A DNA stretch of 64,000 bases from Salinicola acroporae (GCF_003206615.1 NZ_PZJW01000007.1:186001-250000), one strand, 5' to 3'. Positions 17,363-26,910 are shown, numbered from the stretch's first letter. Made by a program: numbers and translations. The notes: generated by a model not told the origin, from the letters alone.

Positions 17363-18826
17363 TCAGGGCATGGACGGTGGCGTGGGGCGCTTGCCGATAT
17401 CGTCGACCGCCGACATGTCGGCATCGTCGACCGATGTCAACGACACGGGCTTGCTGTCACTCAGCCAGCGGTTGGTGCCGCGAATCACCTCGAGACTGAG
17501 TACGCCGGCCTGCTGTCTCAGTTGGAGCAGATCCGTCACGTAGGTATAGCGGGCATCGGCATAGTCGGAGATCGATTCGTAAAGCGACTGCTCCGCGTCC
17601 AGCACGTCGACGATGTTGCGGGTCCCGACCTCGTAGCCGGCACGGGTCGCTTCCAGCGCGCTGCGACTGGAGACGATGGCCTCGCGCTGCGCATCGACCG
17701 ACTCGACGTCGTTGCCCACCTGGGTGAACAACGAGCGAACCTGCTGCGTCGTGAAGCGACGCTGATCCTCGAAATCGTACTGCGTCGCTTCCAGGGAATA
17801 GGTGTTCTGCCGCACCGAGGCGCTGGTGGAGCCGCCGGTATAGATCGGAAGATTGGCTTGCACTCCGACCTGGACGTCCTCGTTGTGACCCCGCAACTCG
17901 TCGCGATCGTTATCCGAGTACGAGTAGTCCGCGAAGGCATCCAGTGTCGGCAGATGGCCGGACCGAGCGATATCGACGCCGGACTTGGCCACGTCGACCG
18001 CGGCCTGGGCATACTGGATGGAGGGGCTGCTCGCCAGGGCCATGTCGACCCAATCGTCACGATTGGCCGGAGCAGGCGGCTGAATGGGCAATTCGTCGTC
18101 CAGGCTGGCGATACTGGCATACTGCTGCCCGGTCAGGCGCTCGAGCGTCTCGAAGCTCACCTGCAGGTCATTCTTGGCGGCGATGCGCTGGGCCCGGGCC
18201 GAATCGAAGGCGGCCTTGGCTTCGTTGACGTCGGTGATCGCCACCAGGCCAACGCTGAACTGCTCATTGGCTTGTTCGAGCTGACGACCGATCGCCTTCT
18301 CCTGGGCTTGACGCGCATCCAGGACTTCCTTGGCACGCAGAATCTCGAAGTACGCCTCGGAGACGTCGTACAGCAACTGCTGCTGATCGATCTCGAGTTG
18401 CAGCGCCTGCTGACCAACCTGCTTCTTGCTCTGCTCGTATTCGTACCAGTTGGTCGCGTCGAACAGCGCCTGCGTCACGTTCACGCCCAAGCTGGTGCCG
18501 TTGTAGTCCTCGCCCGACGTCGAAGTGCTGCTGGAACCCGCCGCAGCCGAGTTGGCGTAGCTCTGGCTTTCCAGCGAATTATAGCGATAGGCGCTACCGG
18601 TGGCGCTGATCTGGGGCAACAGATCGCCCCGCTCCACGTCCTGCCCGGCTTCGGTGCTCTTGAACGTCGAGCGTGACGAGTTCAATGTCGCCGAATGCTC
18701 CAGCGCATCCTGCGTGATGGTCAACAGATCCGCCGCATGGGCCGCGGGAGCGAAAGCTGCCGCGACCAGCAGCGAAATGGCATGTCGCAGGGGGGAACGC
18801 GACGGCAACGAAATGAGAGGCGACAT
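17363..18826 (-). CDS. TolC-family outer membrane efflux protein
   Basis: A 487-aa outer membrane factor. A signal peptide (LRHAISLLVAAAFAPAAHA, cut before ADLLTI) is followed by two TolC repeats rich in coiled coil, for example DVSEAYFEILRAKEVLDA and VDVAKSGVDIARSGHLPTLD. Conserved family stretches include ITDVNEAKAAFDSARAQRIA and GTRNIVDVLDAEQSLYES, which match the two equivalent helical hairpins. It would form the trimeric outer membrane channel for type I secretion or tripartite efflux. ATG 18826 with AGGAAA upstream fits the signal peptide; the longer frame from 19021 has no similarity. No inner membrane pump is adjacent, so it probably serves several systems, like TolC itself. Confidence 0.93.
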   Translation of the reverse strand: MSPLISLPSRSPLRHAISLLVAAAFAPAAHAADLLTITQDALEHSATLNSSRSTFKSTEAGQDVERGDLLPQISATGSAYRYNSLESQSYANSAAAGSSSTSTSGEDYNGTSLGVNVTQALFDATNWYEYEQSKKQVGQQALQLEIDQQQLLYDVSEAYFEILRAKEVLDARQAQEKAIGRQLEQANEQFSVGLVAITDVNEAKAAFDSARAQRIAAKNDLQVSFETLERLTGQQYASIASLDDELPIQPPAPANRDDWVDMALASSPSIQYAQAAVDVAKSGVDIARSGHLPTLDAFADYSYSDNDRDELRGHNEDVQVGVQANLPIYTGGSTSASVRQNTYSLEATQYDFEDQRRFTTQQVRSLFTQVGNDVESVDAQREAIVSSRSALEATRAGYEVGTRNIVDVLDAEQSLYESISDYADARYTYVTDLLQLRQQAGVLSLEVIRGTNRWLSDSKPVSLTSVDDADMSAVDDIGKRPTPPSMP

Positions 18827-19010
18827 CGGGACATTTCCTATCGTTGGGCACTGAAGACGACACCAAGCCGACCACGCGAGTCCATGCCGGCATGCACCGG
18901 CCGGAACCACTCTCGGCATCGCCCAGCTACCCAAATCATGGCTGTTTTCTGGCGGACTCGAGACGCCGAGAGGTGTCGACGTCATCCGGAACCATACAAC
19001 AAACGACCGA

Positions 19011-19033
19011 GGCGCCAGCATTCTGCTGACGCC
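19011..19033 (-). terminator. Putative rpoS terminator hairpin
   Basis: On the minus strand GGCGTCAGC pairs with GCTGGCGCC (one G-T pair) and is followed by TCGGTCGTTTGTTG, about 90 bases after the rpoS stop and before the TolC-family gene. The remaining 18827-19010 presumably holds the promoter of that gene; no clear motif was picked out. Confidence 0.6.
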
Positions 19034-19121
19034 CCGGCTCGAGGTTTACATACAATGCCGCATGTATGCGACTGGATCAATAGCCCGATCGGCGTTCACG
19101 GCCATTTCCGCTTCGAACGCC

Positions 19122-20096
19122 TCACTCGAAAATCGAGTCCATCGACAATCCCTGCTTCTCCAGCATCCGGCGCAGCTTCTTGAGCGCCTCGACCTGGATC
19201 TGGCGTACACGCTCCCGCGTCAGTCCGATCTCCTCGCCGACCTCCTCGAGCGTGGCGGCTTCATGACCCCGCAGGCCGAAGCGTCTCAGGACGACTTCCC
19301 GCTGCTTGTCACTCAACTCAACCAGCCACTCGTCGACATGCTGCTTGACGTCGTCATCGACCAGATTGGACTCCGGGCCGACCTCATTCTCGTCGGCCAG
19401 CGTATCGATCAGTGGCTTGTCGCTCTCGGCGCCCATGGGGTAATCGACCGAGGAGACGCGCTCGTTGAGCCCCAGCATGCGCTTGACGGTACTGACCGGC
19501 TTGTCGAGAAACTCGGCGATCTCCTCGGCCGTGGCTTCGTGATCGAGCTTCTGGGTCAATTCGCGGGCGGCCCGCAGATAGATATTGAGCTCCTTGACCA
19601 CATGAATCGGCAGACGAATCGTGCGCGTCTGGTTCATCAAGGCCCGCTCGATGGTCTGGCGAATCCACCAGGTGGCGTAGGTCGAGAAGCGAAACCCGCG
19701 TTCAGGATCGAACTTCTCCACGGCACGAATCAGTCCCAGGTTGCCCTCCTCGATCAGGTCGAGAAGCGACAACCCACGGTTCAGGTAACGTCGGGCGATC
19801 TTGACCACCAGCCGCAGGTTGGACTCGATCATGCGCTGGCGCCCGGCCGGGTCCCCTTTCTGCGCGAGACGGCCGTAATGCACTTCTTCCTGCGGGGTCA
19901 GCAGCGGCGAAAAGCCGATTTCGTTGAGATAGATCTGTGTCGCATCGAGGCTATGGTGGTAGGAGTTCTCTTCACGGTTCAACGCCTTTTCGAAGGCATC
20001 TTCATCATCCTTGCGACCCGTGTTATCGCTATCGACCTCCGCGGTATCGACATCGTCGAGCTCAACATCCTGAATTTCCCGTTCAAGCATGCTCAT
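19122..20096 (-). CDS. rpoS: RNA polymerase sigma factor RpoS
   Basis: A 324-aa sigma-70 group 2 factor, the stationary-phase and general stress sigma. Region 1.2 is [20 protein letters not shown], region 2 shows [20 protein letters not shown] and [18 protein letters not shown], region 3 [10 protein letters not shown], and region 4.2 the [22 protein letters not shown]. The C-terminus ends shortly after, as in RpoS. An acidic N-terminal tract precedes region 1.2. The GTG/ATG choices are ATG 20096 or ATG 20090; 20096 has GGGGG at good distance. It lies downstream of nlpD, the standard gammaproteobacterial order. Confidence 0.97.
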   Translation of the reverse strand: MSMLEREIQDVELDDVDTAEVDSDNTGRKDDEDAFEKALNREENSYHHSLDATQIYLNEIGFSPLLTPQEEVHYGRLAQKGDPAGRQRMIESNLRLVVKIARRYLNRGLSLLDLIEEGNLGLIRAVEKFDPERGFRFSTYATWWIRQTIERALMNQTRTIRLPIHVVKELNIYLRAARELTQKLDHEATAEEIAEFLDKPVSTVKRMLGLNERVSSVDYPMGAESDKPLIDTLADENEVGPESNLVDDDVKQHVDEWLVELSDKQREVVLRRFGLRGHEAATLEEVGEEIGLTRERVRQIQVEALKKLRRMLEKQGLSMDSIFE

Positions 20097-20405
20097 GTCC
20101 ACTACCCCCAATCTTGGCTTCCTGAGTACCTCGCCACGACGACACCGCGCCATGGCGACCGCGTATTCCTTGCAGTCTTGTTAACTTCCCTGACGAAGAG
20201 GCCATGGTTCCGCTATCTGGGACTCTCTTTCCGAAGCCAGCGGGCGCCCCGACATCCACTCATCTGGGCTACGTCGAGCGTGGCGGTTCGGATGCGTCCA
20301 TGGATAACGGTTTCGGGTTGGTCTCTCCACAGCAACCCAGGCCGGACGCGGAAACGAATGGCGTGTCGAGTTTCCGCACCGCAGTCTGGCAGCGCCAATA
20401 CAGGA
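20097..20405 (-). other. rpoS upstream region (long leader)
   Basis: This 309-base space between the nlpD stop and rpoS holds no convincing gene. In related bacteria rpoS is transcribed both from promoters inside nlpD and from its own promoter, giving a long structured leader. A stretch TAACTTCCCTGACG and several short inverted repeats are present, but no small-RNA pairing site could be assigned with confidence. Confidence 0.5.
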
Positions 20406-21605
20406 TCAGCGCGCAGGCAGGTATTGGAGTGGGTCTTGAGGTTGTCCGTTCACGCGAACCTCGAAATGTAGCTGGACCTGGTCAGCATCCGTCTGCCCCA
20501 TGGTAGCTATCGTCTCTCCGGCCTCAACGACATCGTTCTCCTTAACCTTCAACGAGTCGTTGTGTGCGTAAGCGCTCAAGAAGCGATCATTGTGCTTGAG
20601 GATGATGAGGTTGCCATATCCCCGCACGCCGTCGCCGGCATACACCACAATCCCTGGTCCGGCTGCTTTGACAGGTTGCCCCTTTTGTCCGGCAATATCA
20701 ATGCCGGGAGTAATGTTCGAATCGTCATCGAACTTGCCCACCAGTCGTCCATTGGCCGGCCACTGCCACGGCACGTTCTCGACCGGTTTGTAAGTCCTGT
20801 CGGAACGATCCGGGGCACCGCTCGGCTCACCGGCGACTTCCGTACCGGCATCGGCGCCAGTCGCCGTTTTCGTGCCACCACCGCCAAGGGAAGCAGAAGA
20901 AGATGACGATCCGGTGTCAGTCTTCCCGGAGGTGGTGGAGGCAACGCTCCCTGCCGCGCCCGCCGCCTGCCCGCCGGAGCTGGCGTTGGTATTGGTACTG
21001 GCGCCTCGATCTCCCGCGTTAGCCGATGAGCCGCTCTGGGGCGCGCTCACGGACGAGGTGTTGTCGCGAGTGCCGTCGGCAGCGCCACTCTGGGCGTAGA
21101 CGGGTCCGGGAGACGAGCCGCCGCTCGCCGCCTGTCCGCTGCCCTGTCCGGCGACACGTCCCCCAGCGGTACTGCCGCTACTACTGCCGGACGGCAGCAG
21201 CCAGGAGGGATTGTCGTCGCCAGCGGCGCTCTGGGCCCCATTGCCGTTCGCGCCACCGAGGCCGGTCGCCGTCACCCCGCCACGGCCGGAACCGCTGCTG
21301 GCGATGGCTTGCCCGCCAGCGACACTCGCCCCGGACTGTAGCCTCAATTGCTGCCCCGGCTCCAGGCGGTAGGGAGGGGAGATGCCGTTGAGTTGAGCCA
21401 GGTCGCGGAAGTCGACACGATTCTGCCAGGCGATCCCATAGATGGTGTCACCGCTCTTCACCGTGTAGGTCGAAGGCGTCTCGCTGTTACGACTGATGGA
21501 GAGATCCTGTACCTGCGGCCGTCCGCTCGAGGTGGTGCAGGCACTCAACCCGACGACGACGAGCGGTACAAGCCCCAGTAACAGTGCAGTGCGACGCTTA
21601 CTCAT
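20406..21605 (-). CDS. nlpD: NlpD-type lipoprotein activator of amidase (LysM + degenerate LytM)
   Basis: A 399-aa outer membrane lipoprotein. The lipobox LSAC (residues 20-23) follows a short signal. A LysM domain begins at YTVKSGDTIYGIAWQNRVDF. About 190 residues rich in Gly, Ser, Ala and Thr follow, longer than in E. coli NlpD. The C-terminal M23 domain runs from WPANGRLVGKF to the end. Zinc ligands are not all kept (ITPGIDIAG where active enzymes have His), as expected for NlpD, which activates AmiC for septal peptidoglycan splitting rather than cutting itself. It lies between the DUF368 gene and rpoS and probably carries rpoS promoters. Confidence 0.95.
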   Translation of the reverse strand: MSKRRTALLLGLVPLVVVGLSACTTSSGRPQVQDLSISRNSETPSTYTVKSGDTIYGIAWQNRVDFRDLAQLNGISPPYRLEPGQQLRLQSGASVAGGQAIASSGSGRGGVTATGLGGANGNGAQSAAGDDNPSWLLPSGSSSGSTAGGRVAGQGSGQAASGGSSPGPVYAQSGAADGTRDNTSSVSAPQSGSSANAGDRGASTNTNASSGGQAAGAAGSVASTTSGKTDTGSSSSSASLGGGGTKTATGADAGTEVAGEPSGAPDRSDRTYKPVENVPWQWPANGRLVGKFDDDSNITPGIDIAGQKGQPVKAAGPGIVVYAGDGVRGYGNLIILKHNDRFLSAYAHNDSLKVKENDVVEAGETIATMGQTDADQVQLHFEVRVNGQPQDPLQYLPAR

Positions 21606-21657
21606 GAGATGAAGTCCTTTTTCGGAACGAGAAATCCGGAGGTGATGACGACACGCG

Positions 21658-22578
21658 TCAGGTCGTGACCTCTCTGCGCTCTCCCAGGCAGATTACCACC
21701 ACGATACCGAGGAGGATCAATGCCGCCCCCAGCAACCACTGGGAGGGCTGCCCGGTGACGGCGGCGTAGTCCGACGGAGCCAGATAATGATAGGCAAGGG
21801 CCACCTGCTGTCCGTCGGCGGCCATGCGATAGCTGGCGATCTGCCGCCAGGGCCACAATTGCGGCAACGAGCCCAGGATGAAGCCGACGATCGTCATCAA
21901 CGTCATGGCGTGGTGGTGACGCAACAACCAGGACAACAGCCGGGAGAAGGTGAACAAGCCGAGCAGGCAACCGGCACCAAAGATCGCGATGAGTCCGATA
22001 TCGAAGCTCTTTATACCGTTCATCACGGTGCCGTAGAGCCCCATCACCAGCAGCAGGAAGCTACCCGACACGCCGGGCAACAGCATGGCGCTGATGGCGA
22101 TCGCGCCGGCCACGAACAGCGTCGCATCGCCCGCCTGGCTCATGTCGGGCAGCAGACGCGGCAGGAACGCGGCCAGCACGAGCCCCAGCATCACCGGGAG
22201 CAGATAGCGCCAGCGCCAATGGCCGACCTGACGCATCACCACCCAGGCAGAGGCCAGCACCAGCCCGAAGAAGAAAGCATTGAGCAACAGTTGATGATGG
22301 GCCATCAGCCAGGTCACCAGATGCGCGATCGTCACCAGACTGACACCGATCCCCAATACCAGCGGGATCAGAAAACGCAGGTTGAGATAGGAGATCAGGC
22401 CGGCAAGACCTTGCTCGCGCCAGACACCGAAGGCGCCCGGACCGAAACGCCTGATGGTCTCGATCAGCTCCTCGTAGATCCCCACGATCAGCGCGATGGT
22501 CCCTCCGGAAACGCCCGGCACGGCGTCCGCGGCGCCCATCCCCATGCCCTTCAATACGGTTTTCGCGATGCGTTTCAA
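21658..22578 (-). CDS. DUF368 membrane protein, undecaprenyl-phosphate translocase (PopT) family
   Basis: A 306-aa protein with about nine helices. The family hallmark KGMGMGAADAVPGVSGGTIA is at the N-terminus, and a second internal copy, LLPGVSGSFLLLVMGLY, marks the inverted repeat of the fold. Members (PopT) have been shown to return undecaprenyl phosphate to the inner leaflet of the membrane for cell-wall synthesis. The start appears to be TTG 22578, overlapping the pcm stop as TTGA, with GAGGGAG inside pcm as ribosome site. The next ATG would cut the hallmark motif. Its place between pcm and nlpD ties it to an envelope operon. Confidence 0.9.
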   Translation of the reverse strand: MKRIAKTVLKGMGMGAADAVPGVSGGTIALIVGIYEELIETIRRFGPGAFGVWREQGLAGLISYLNLRFLIPLVLGIGVSLVTIAHLVTWLMAHHQLLLNAFFFGLVLASAWVVMRQVGHWRWRYLLPVMLGLVLAAFLPRLLPDMSQAGDATLFVAGAIAISAMLLPGVSGSFLLLVMGLYGTVMNGIKSFDIGLIAIFGAGCLLGLFTFSRLLSWLLRHHHAMTLMTIVGFILGSLPQLWPWRQIASYRMAADGQQVALAYHYLAPSDYAAVTGQPSQWLLGAALILLGIVVVICLGERREVTT

Positions 22579-23210
22579 CGAATGACTCCCTCAAGCAATG
22601 GTACGAAACGCACCTCTTCGAGACGCTGATGATCGAATGCCAGGCCACGCCGACGCACCCGGGTCAGCCACTGCCGCCCCTCCGCGTCCGCCAGCGGCGC
22701 GATCAGAACGCCACCGTCGCGCAACTGGGACAGCAGCGCCTGCGGCAGCTCGCTGGCGCAGGCCGTCAACAGGATGACGTCGAACGGCGCCGCCTGCGGC
22801 CACCCCATGCCACCGTCGGCATGGCGCAGATTGACGTTATGCGCGCCGAGCCGCATCAGCCGCTGGCGGGCGCGGGTCTGCAGCGCGGCGATACGCTCGA
22901 CGCTCCAGACGCTCTTGACCAGGCGCGACAGAATCAGGGTCTGGTAACCGGACCCCGTGCCGACCTCCAGCACGCGCTGCGGCTCGGCCAGCGCCACCAG
23001 TTCGCTCATCCGGGCGACGACCCAGGGCTGGGACAGGGTCTGCCCAAGCCCCAGTGGCAGCGACGTATCCTCGTAGGCACGATGCGCCAGCGCCTCGTCG
23101 AGAAACAGGTGGCGGGGTTCCGCCGCCATCACCTCCAGCACCCCCGAATGGCGGATCCCGCCGGCCGACAGACGTTCGACCATCCGATTGCGAGTTCGTT
23201 GCGATGTCAT
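22575..23210 (-). CDS. pcm: Protein-L-isoaspartate O-methyltransferase
   Basis: A 211-aa SAM-dependent methyltransferase that repairs isoaspartyl residues in aged proteins. The N-terminus MTSQRTRNRMVERL matches that of pseudomonad Pcm, which supports ATG 23210 over two longer in-frame starts lying inside surE. HLFLDEALAHRAYEDTSLPLG and GQTLSQPWVVARM are the substrate-loop motifs, VLEVGTGSGYQT is SAM motif I, and VRFVPLLEGVI closes the fold. It follows surE by 19 bp and overlaps the DUF368 gene by 4 bases. Confidence 0.96.
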   Translation of the reverse strand: MTSQRTRNRMVERLSAGGIRHSGVLEVMAAEPRHLFLDEALAHRAYEDTSLPLGLGQTLSQPWVVARMSELVALAEPQRVLEVGTGSGYQTLILSRLVKSVWSVERIAALQTRARQRLMRLGAHNVNLRHADGGMGWPQAAPFDVILLTACASELPQALLSQLRDGGVLIAPLADAEGRQWLTRVRRRGLAFDHQRLEEVRFVPLLEGVIR

Positions 23211-23229
23211 GCCGACACCGCTGAGTTCC

Positions 23230-23982
23230 TCAGGCGTGTGACAATCCATCAAGCCAGCCCTGTACATCGTTCAGCGTCTCGTGACGGGTTAGATCGGTCT
23301 GCAGTGGCGTGATCGAGACGAAACCCGCCTCGATCGCCGCGAAATCGGTATCGGGGCCATCGTCGGCGTTTTCGGAGACCGCGGCGATCCAGTAGCGATC
23401 GCGCCCACGTGGATCCTTGATGTGAATCGGCTGGGAGGCCGGCCCCCGGTACCCCAGCCGAGTCACGCGGAATCCCCGCACTTCGCTCCATGGCAGGTCC
23501 GGCACGTTGACGTTGAGCAGGCTGCGCGGCGGCAGCGAGAGATTCTCCGCCGCACCGACGAGGCTGGCCGCCACTCGTCCGGCGGTCTCGAAGTGGCGCT
23601 GCCCGCAGAGCGAGATCGCGATGGCGGCCATCCCCAGGTTGCGCCCCTCCATGGCGGCGGCGACGGTTCCGGAATAGAGCACGTCATCGCCCAGGTTGCC
23701 GCCATGATTGATCCCGGAGATCACCAGGTCGGGCTTCTCTTCCCACACCCCGTTGACGCCGAGATAGACGCAGTCCGCAGGCGTGCCGTCGACGCTATAG
23801 AACCCGGAGTCCATCGCGGTCAATGCCAGCGGCCGTGTCAGCGTCAGCGAATTGCTGGCCCCGCTCATGTCACGATCGGGCGCCACGACCCTCAGTCGCG
23901 AGTGCCCCTCTAGCGCCAGCGCCAGCGCTTTCAGCCCCGGCGCGTGCACCCCATCGTCGTTGGATAGCAATAGTCTGCGCAT
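23230..23982 (-). CDS. surE: 5'/3'-nucleotidase SurE
   Basis: A 250-aa survival protein SurE, a metal-dependent nucleotidase and exopolyphosphatase. It begins [15 protein letters not shown] with the paired Asp of the active site. [14 protein letters not shown] is not exact, but [20 protein letters not shown] and [14 protein letters not shown] and [18 protein letters not shown] are all family signatures. The frame is open 44 codons upstream through the end of truD; ATG 23982 with a GAGGAGGAAGGAG ribosome region gives the family length. It sits between truD and pcm as in other gammaproteobacteria. Confidence 0.96.
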   Translation of the reverse strand: MRRLLLSNDDGVHAPGLKALALALEGHSRLRVVAPDRDMSGASNSLTLTRPLALTAMDSGFYSVDGTPADCVYLGVNGVWEEKPDLVISGINHGGNLGDDVLYSGTVAAAMEGRNLGMAAIAISLCGQRHFETAGRVAASLVGAAENLSLPPRSLLNVNVPDLPWSEVRGFRVTRLGYRGPASQPIHIKDPRGRDRYWIAAVSENADDGPDTDFAAIEAGFVSITPLQTDLTRHETLNDVQGWLDGLSHA

Positions 23983-24019
23983 CTCTTCTCCTTCCTCCTC
24001 GAGCGTCGGGCCGGTGGGA

Positions 24020-25078
24020 TCAGACCAGGGTCGGGTGCCGGAACAGCTCCCTGAGCACCGACGTGGCGAAGGCACCTCGCGGCAGCGAGAACGAGAGCCA
24101 GGCGGCGTCGCCATCCGTCTGCCACTCGGGCTCCTTGAGCCGCAGCCGTAGCGGGCGCCGCTCCTGGTTCACCCCCGCCTGCACCAGCCCCTCGGCCAGG
24201 TCGGGGCGCTCGGCGGCGATGCGGGTTTCCCGCTCGGCCACCTCGCCCACGCTCTCCAGCCGGCCCCGTCCCCAGAGTGGGCCTGTCGGGTGCAGATCGC
24301 CGGCTTCCGCCCTCGCGAGCAGCGCGTCGTCGATCTCCGTCGCAGCGAAGCGACTCGCGGTGCCTTCCAGGTTGAGGACGTCGCCGGGCTGGGGCACGCA
24401 CCAGGTACCATCGGCGACACGCGCCGACAGGACGCTGTTGAAAAGATAGCTCCGGGCCGTGGAAAGCAGTAGCCCGTGCGGATCCTGCCGCTTGCGCCAG
24501 CCTCGGGCCAGCAGCTGCCGGGCGCGATGAAGATTACGCCCCTCCGGGCCGAAGCGCTGGGGGCCGAAATAGTTGGGCACCCCTAGCTGTACCAGCCGAT
24601 CCCAGCGCTCGCGGGTGGCCGGCGACACACTGGCCTCTCCGCCGATCCTCAACCGGAAGCGGTTGGCCCGGTGCACGCCACGCTTCAGCTTGCGCGGGTG
24701 GCGGACTGCCTGAAGGCACGTGACACCTCGCTCGACGAGCCCTGCCTCCCAGTCCAGCGGCGGTTCGCGTCCCGGTAGCGCCAGCGAGAACCACTGCCGC
24801 GTCACCGCGTCGCGATCCTTGAGACCGCTGAAGCCGACGTCCCGCACCGGAATGTCGACGGCCCGGGCGAGCAGTCGAACCAGGTCCGGCGTCGTCATGC
24901 CCCGCTTTTCCAACCACAGCCACCAATGCTCGCCCTGCCCCTCCGGGAAGAAATCGAGCACCTCCTCGACCTGGAACTGCTCGGGGCTCTGGCGATAGTC
25001 GCCAGCCGTCGTGGGCTGTCCCGCCAGGTAGTGCCAGGCGGGCGGCCAAGCGATCGATGACGACGCCGGGTCGCTCAT
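24020..25078 (-). CDS. truD: tRNA pseudouridine(13) synthase TruD
   Basis: A 352-aa enzyme that makes pseudouridine 13 in tRNA-Glu. The catalytic Asp lies in [17 protein letters not shown] near residue 80. [17 protein letters not shown] and [16 protein letters not shown] are other TruD signatures, and the TRUD insertion domain lies in the second half. Length is normal. The ATG overlaps the ispF stop (ATGA), so it is coupled to the isoprenoid genes. Confidence 0.96.
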   Translation of the reverse strand: MSDPASSSIAWPPAWHYLAGQPTTAGDYRQSPEQFQVEEVLDFFPEGQGEHWWLWLEKRGMTTPDLVRLLARAVDIPVRDVGFSGLKDRDAVTRQWFSLALPGREPPLDWEAGLVERGVTCLQAVRHPRKLKRGVHRANRFRLRIGGEASVSPATRERWDRLVQLGVPNYFGPQRFGPEGRNLHRARQLLARGWRKRQDPHGLLLSTARSYLFNSVLSARVADGTWCVPQPGDVLNLEGTASRFAATEIDDALLARAEAGDLHPTGPLWGRGRLESVGEVAERETRIAAERPDLAEGLVQAGVNQERRPLRLRLKEPEWQTDGDAAWLSFSLPRGAFATSVLRELFRHPTLV

Positions 25079-25560
25079 TTGGCGTCCACGACCAGCAGTA
25101 CCACCGCTTCTGCCGCGATCCCCTCACCACGCCCGGTAAAACCGAGACGTTCGGTGGTCGTCGCCTTGACGTTGACCGCCCCTAGCTCGATTTCCACGTC
25201 GGCGGCGATCGCTTCGCGCATACGCGGAATCCATTCGGCCATTCGCGGTGCCTGAGCCATCACCGTGGCGTCGAGATTGCCGACGCGGTAGCCGGCCTCG
25301 CGCACCAGTCCGACGACGTGCCGCAGCAGTGCCCGGCTGTCGGCGCCCTTCCAGGCCGGATCGGTATCCGGGAAGTGACGTCCGATATCGCCCAGCGCAC
25401 AGGCGCCCAACAGCGCATCGCTGATCGCGTGCAGCAGCACGTCGCCATCCGAGTGGGCGACGAAACCCTGATCGAAGGGCACGCGAACGCCGCCGATCAT
25501 CAGATGGTCACCGTCGCCGAAACGGTGTACATCGAAGCCGTGACCGATTCTGAAACTCAT
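25075..25560 (-). CDS. ispF: 2-C-methyl-D-erythritol 2,4-cyclodiphosphate synthase
   Basis: A 161-aa trimeric enzyme of the MEP isoprenoid pathway that cyclises CDP-methylerythritol 2-phosphate. Metal ligands are in [10 protein letters not shown] (Asp, His), and the family segments [20 protein letters not shown] and [11 protein letters not shown] and [20 protein letters not shown] are complete. A much longer frame continues upstream antisense-like through ispD in another frame, but the ATG at 25560 overlaps the ispD stop (ATGA) and gives exactly the IspF length. It is followed by truD with a 4-base overlap. Confidence 0.97.
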   Translation of the reverse strand: MSFRIGHGFDVHRFGDGDHLMIGGVRVPFDQGFVAHSDGDVLLHAISDALLGACALGDIGRHFPDTDPAWKGADSRALLRHVVGLVREAGYRVGNLDATVMAQAPRMAEWIPRMREAIAADVEIELGAVNVKATTTERLGFTGRGEGIAAEAVVLLVVDAK

Positions 25561-26282
25561 GCTTCGACTCCCTGGTCGAGCGCGTCCGCCGAGGTCTCGG
25601 CCTGCAGCGCCAGAATTCGCGCGGCCATGGCCAGATCCTCGGGATGTGTGATCTTGAGATTGTCGCGACTGCCGGTGACGAGCCGCGGCGCCAGGCCCAG
25701 CGCCTCGATCGCGGAGGCTTCGTCGGTCACCTTGACACCGGTCGACCGGGCAGCGTCCAGCGCCTGGCGCAGCAGATCGAAGCGAAACACCTGTGGCGTC
25801 AATGCATGCCACAGGCCATCGCGCGGCTCGGTGTGACTGATACGGCCCCACGCATCGGCGCGCTTCATGGTATCGGCCGCCGGTGTCGCCAGCAGTGCCC
25901 CGATCGCCTCGTCCTCGAGCGCCCCCTGCAAGGCACGTAGATCCTCGATCCGCACGCAGGGCCGCGCCGCATCGTGCACCATGACCCAGTCGTCGTCCGC
26001 GGCCTCCTCGGCCAGGGTCGTCAGCGCGCGAGCCACCGTATCGGCGCGTTCGTCGCCGCCACCGACACGCAGCCAGCGGCCGAACGGCACGTCCTCGGCG
26101 TCGAAGTACTCGTCGTCGGGGTCCAGGCAGAGGCGCAGCACGGCCTCGGGAAAGGCCTGATGCAGGCGCTCCAGCGTTCGCGTCAGCACGCTTTTCCCCT
26201 GCAATGTCAGATACTGCTTGGGACGGTCGGCCTGCATGCGCTGGCCGCGGCCGGCGGCGGGCACGATCAACCATAGCGTCAT
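25557..26282 (-). CDS. ispD: 2-C-methyl-D-erythritol 4-phosphate cytidylyltransferase
   Basis: A 241-aa nucleotidyltransferase of the MEP pathway that makes CDP-methylerythritol from MEP and CTP. The CTP-binding loop is [19 protein letters not shown] near the N-terminus. [28 protein letters not shown]-like [13 protein letters not shown], and [12 protein letters not shown] are the expected motifs. The ATG overlaps the ftsB stop (ATGA), and its own stop overlaps ispF. The ftsB-ispD-ispF order is standard in this class. Confidence 0.97.
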   Translation of the reverse strand: MTLWLIVPAAGRGQRMQADRPKQYLTLQGKSVLTRTLERLHQAFPEAVLRLCLDPDDEYFDAEDVPFGRWLRVGGGDERADTVARALTTLAEEAADDDWVMVHDAARPCVRIEDLRALQGALEDEAIGALLATPAADTMKRADAWGRISHTEPRDGLWHALTPQVFRFDLLRQALDAARSTGVKVTDEASAIEALGLAPRLVTGSRDNLKITHPEDLAMAARILALQAETSADALDQGVEA

Positions 26283-26602
26283 GGCTGCACCACCCCCGTG
26301 CTGGCGGCGGGGCCATTGCCGGGACTGTCGACACCGGGCACCCAGAAGAACTGCTCGTCCTGACGAACCATGCCGATGTCGCTGCGGGCGCGCTCCTCGA
26401 TGGCATCGAGGCCGTTCTTGAGATCGACGACTTCGGCGGCAAGGCGATCATTGCGCGCCTTGAGCGTATCGGTGGTCCCTTCCAGCGTATCGGCGCGAGC
26501 CTGGATATCATTGAACTCCCGAATGCCGCCCTCGCCGAACCACAGCCGGTACTGCATCAGCCCCAGCATGACAACCAACACCACAATGACCCATTTCCAC
26601 AT
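26279..26602 (-). CDS. ftsB: Cell division protein FtsB
   Basis: A 107-aa bitopic protein of the divisome. One N-terminal membrane helix ([20 protein letters not shown]) is followed by a periplasmic coiled coil ([20 protein letters not shown]). Then come [19 protein letters not shown], the C-terminal FtsB signature that contacts FtsQ. ATG 26602 follows GGAAACC. The frame is open for 58 more codons, but that part is the hairpin repeat at 26652-26790 and spacer. It is the first gene of ftsB-ispD-ispF-truD-surE. Confidence 0.95.
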   Translation of the reverse strand: MWKWVIVVLVVMLGLMQYRLWFGEGGIREFNDIQARADTLEGTTDTLKARNDRLAAEVVDLKNGLDAIEERARSDIGMVRQDEQFFWVPGVDSPGNGPAASTGVVQP

Positions 26603-26651
26603 CGCCAAGGTTTCCGATCGGCACGATTCATTTCGGACGGTACGTTCCCAA

Positions 26652-26790
26652 GCTCTGTCTGAAAAATCGGCGAGCGATGGCCAGACAAGGCAAAAATTGA
26701 CGAAAAAGCGGAGTTTACGAGGTGTAAATGAGCATTTTGAGTCAATTTTTAACGCCGTATGGGCGAGCGCAGGCATTTTTCAGACAGAGC
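26652..26790. repeat. Dispersed hairpin element I, copy B (upstream of ftsB)
   Basis: A 139-bp element bounded by perfect 16-bp terminal inverted repeats: GCTCTGTCTGAAAAAT at 26652-26667 and ATTTTTCAGACAGAGC at 26775-26790. Inside is a second perfect 10-bp stem (AAAAATTGAC 26692-26701 with GTCAATTTTT 26741-26750) and a small TTTAC/GTAAA hairpin. It shares conserved single-strand blocks with copy A at 4830-4966. It occupies most of the 308-base space between ftsB and the NIF3-like gene; the rest (26791-26910) shows no gene and presumably holds the plus-strand promoter. Confidence 0.9.
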
Positions 26791-26910
26791 GTAACAGGCC
26801 GCCCCCCGGAGATCAGGGGCGCGCCTGACCACTGTCGGAGCGCAGGGCATTATGCCATCATCGCCGCACGCGGCCCACCGTCACGGCATAAACCGGATTA
26901 GATAACCCTC

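Noticed and set aside
19062-20471. A 469-codon plus-strand frame opposite rpoS
   Set aside because: RpoS regions 1.2 to 4.2 are complete on the minus strand, so this frame is a shadow.
25561-26511. A long upstream extension of IspF
   Set aside because: The added 317 residues are the alternate frame of ispD, Arg- and Gly-rich, with no similarity to any domain.
26603-26776. A 58-residue N-terminal extension of FtsB
   Set aside because: It is repeat element I read in frame; FtsB begins directly before its membrane helix at 26602.
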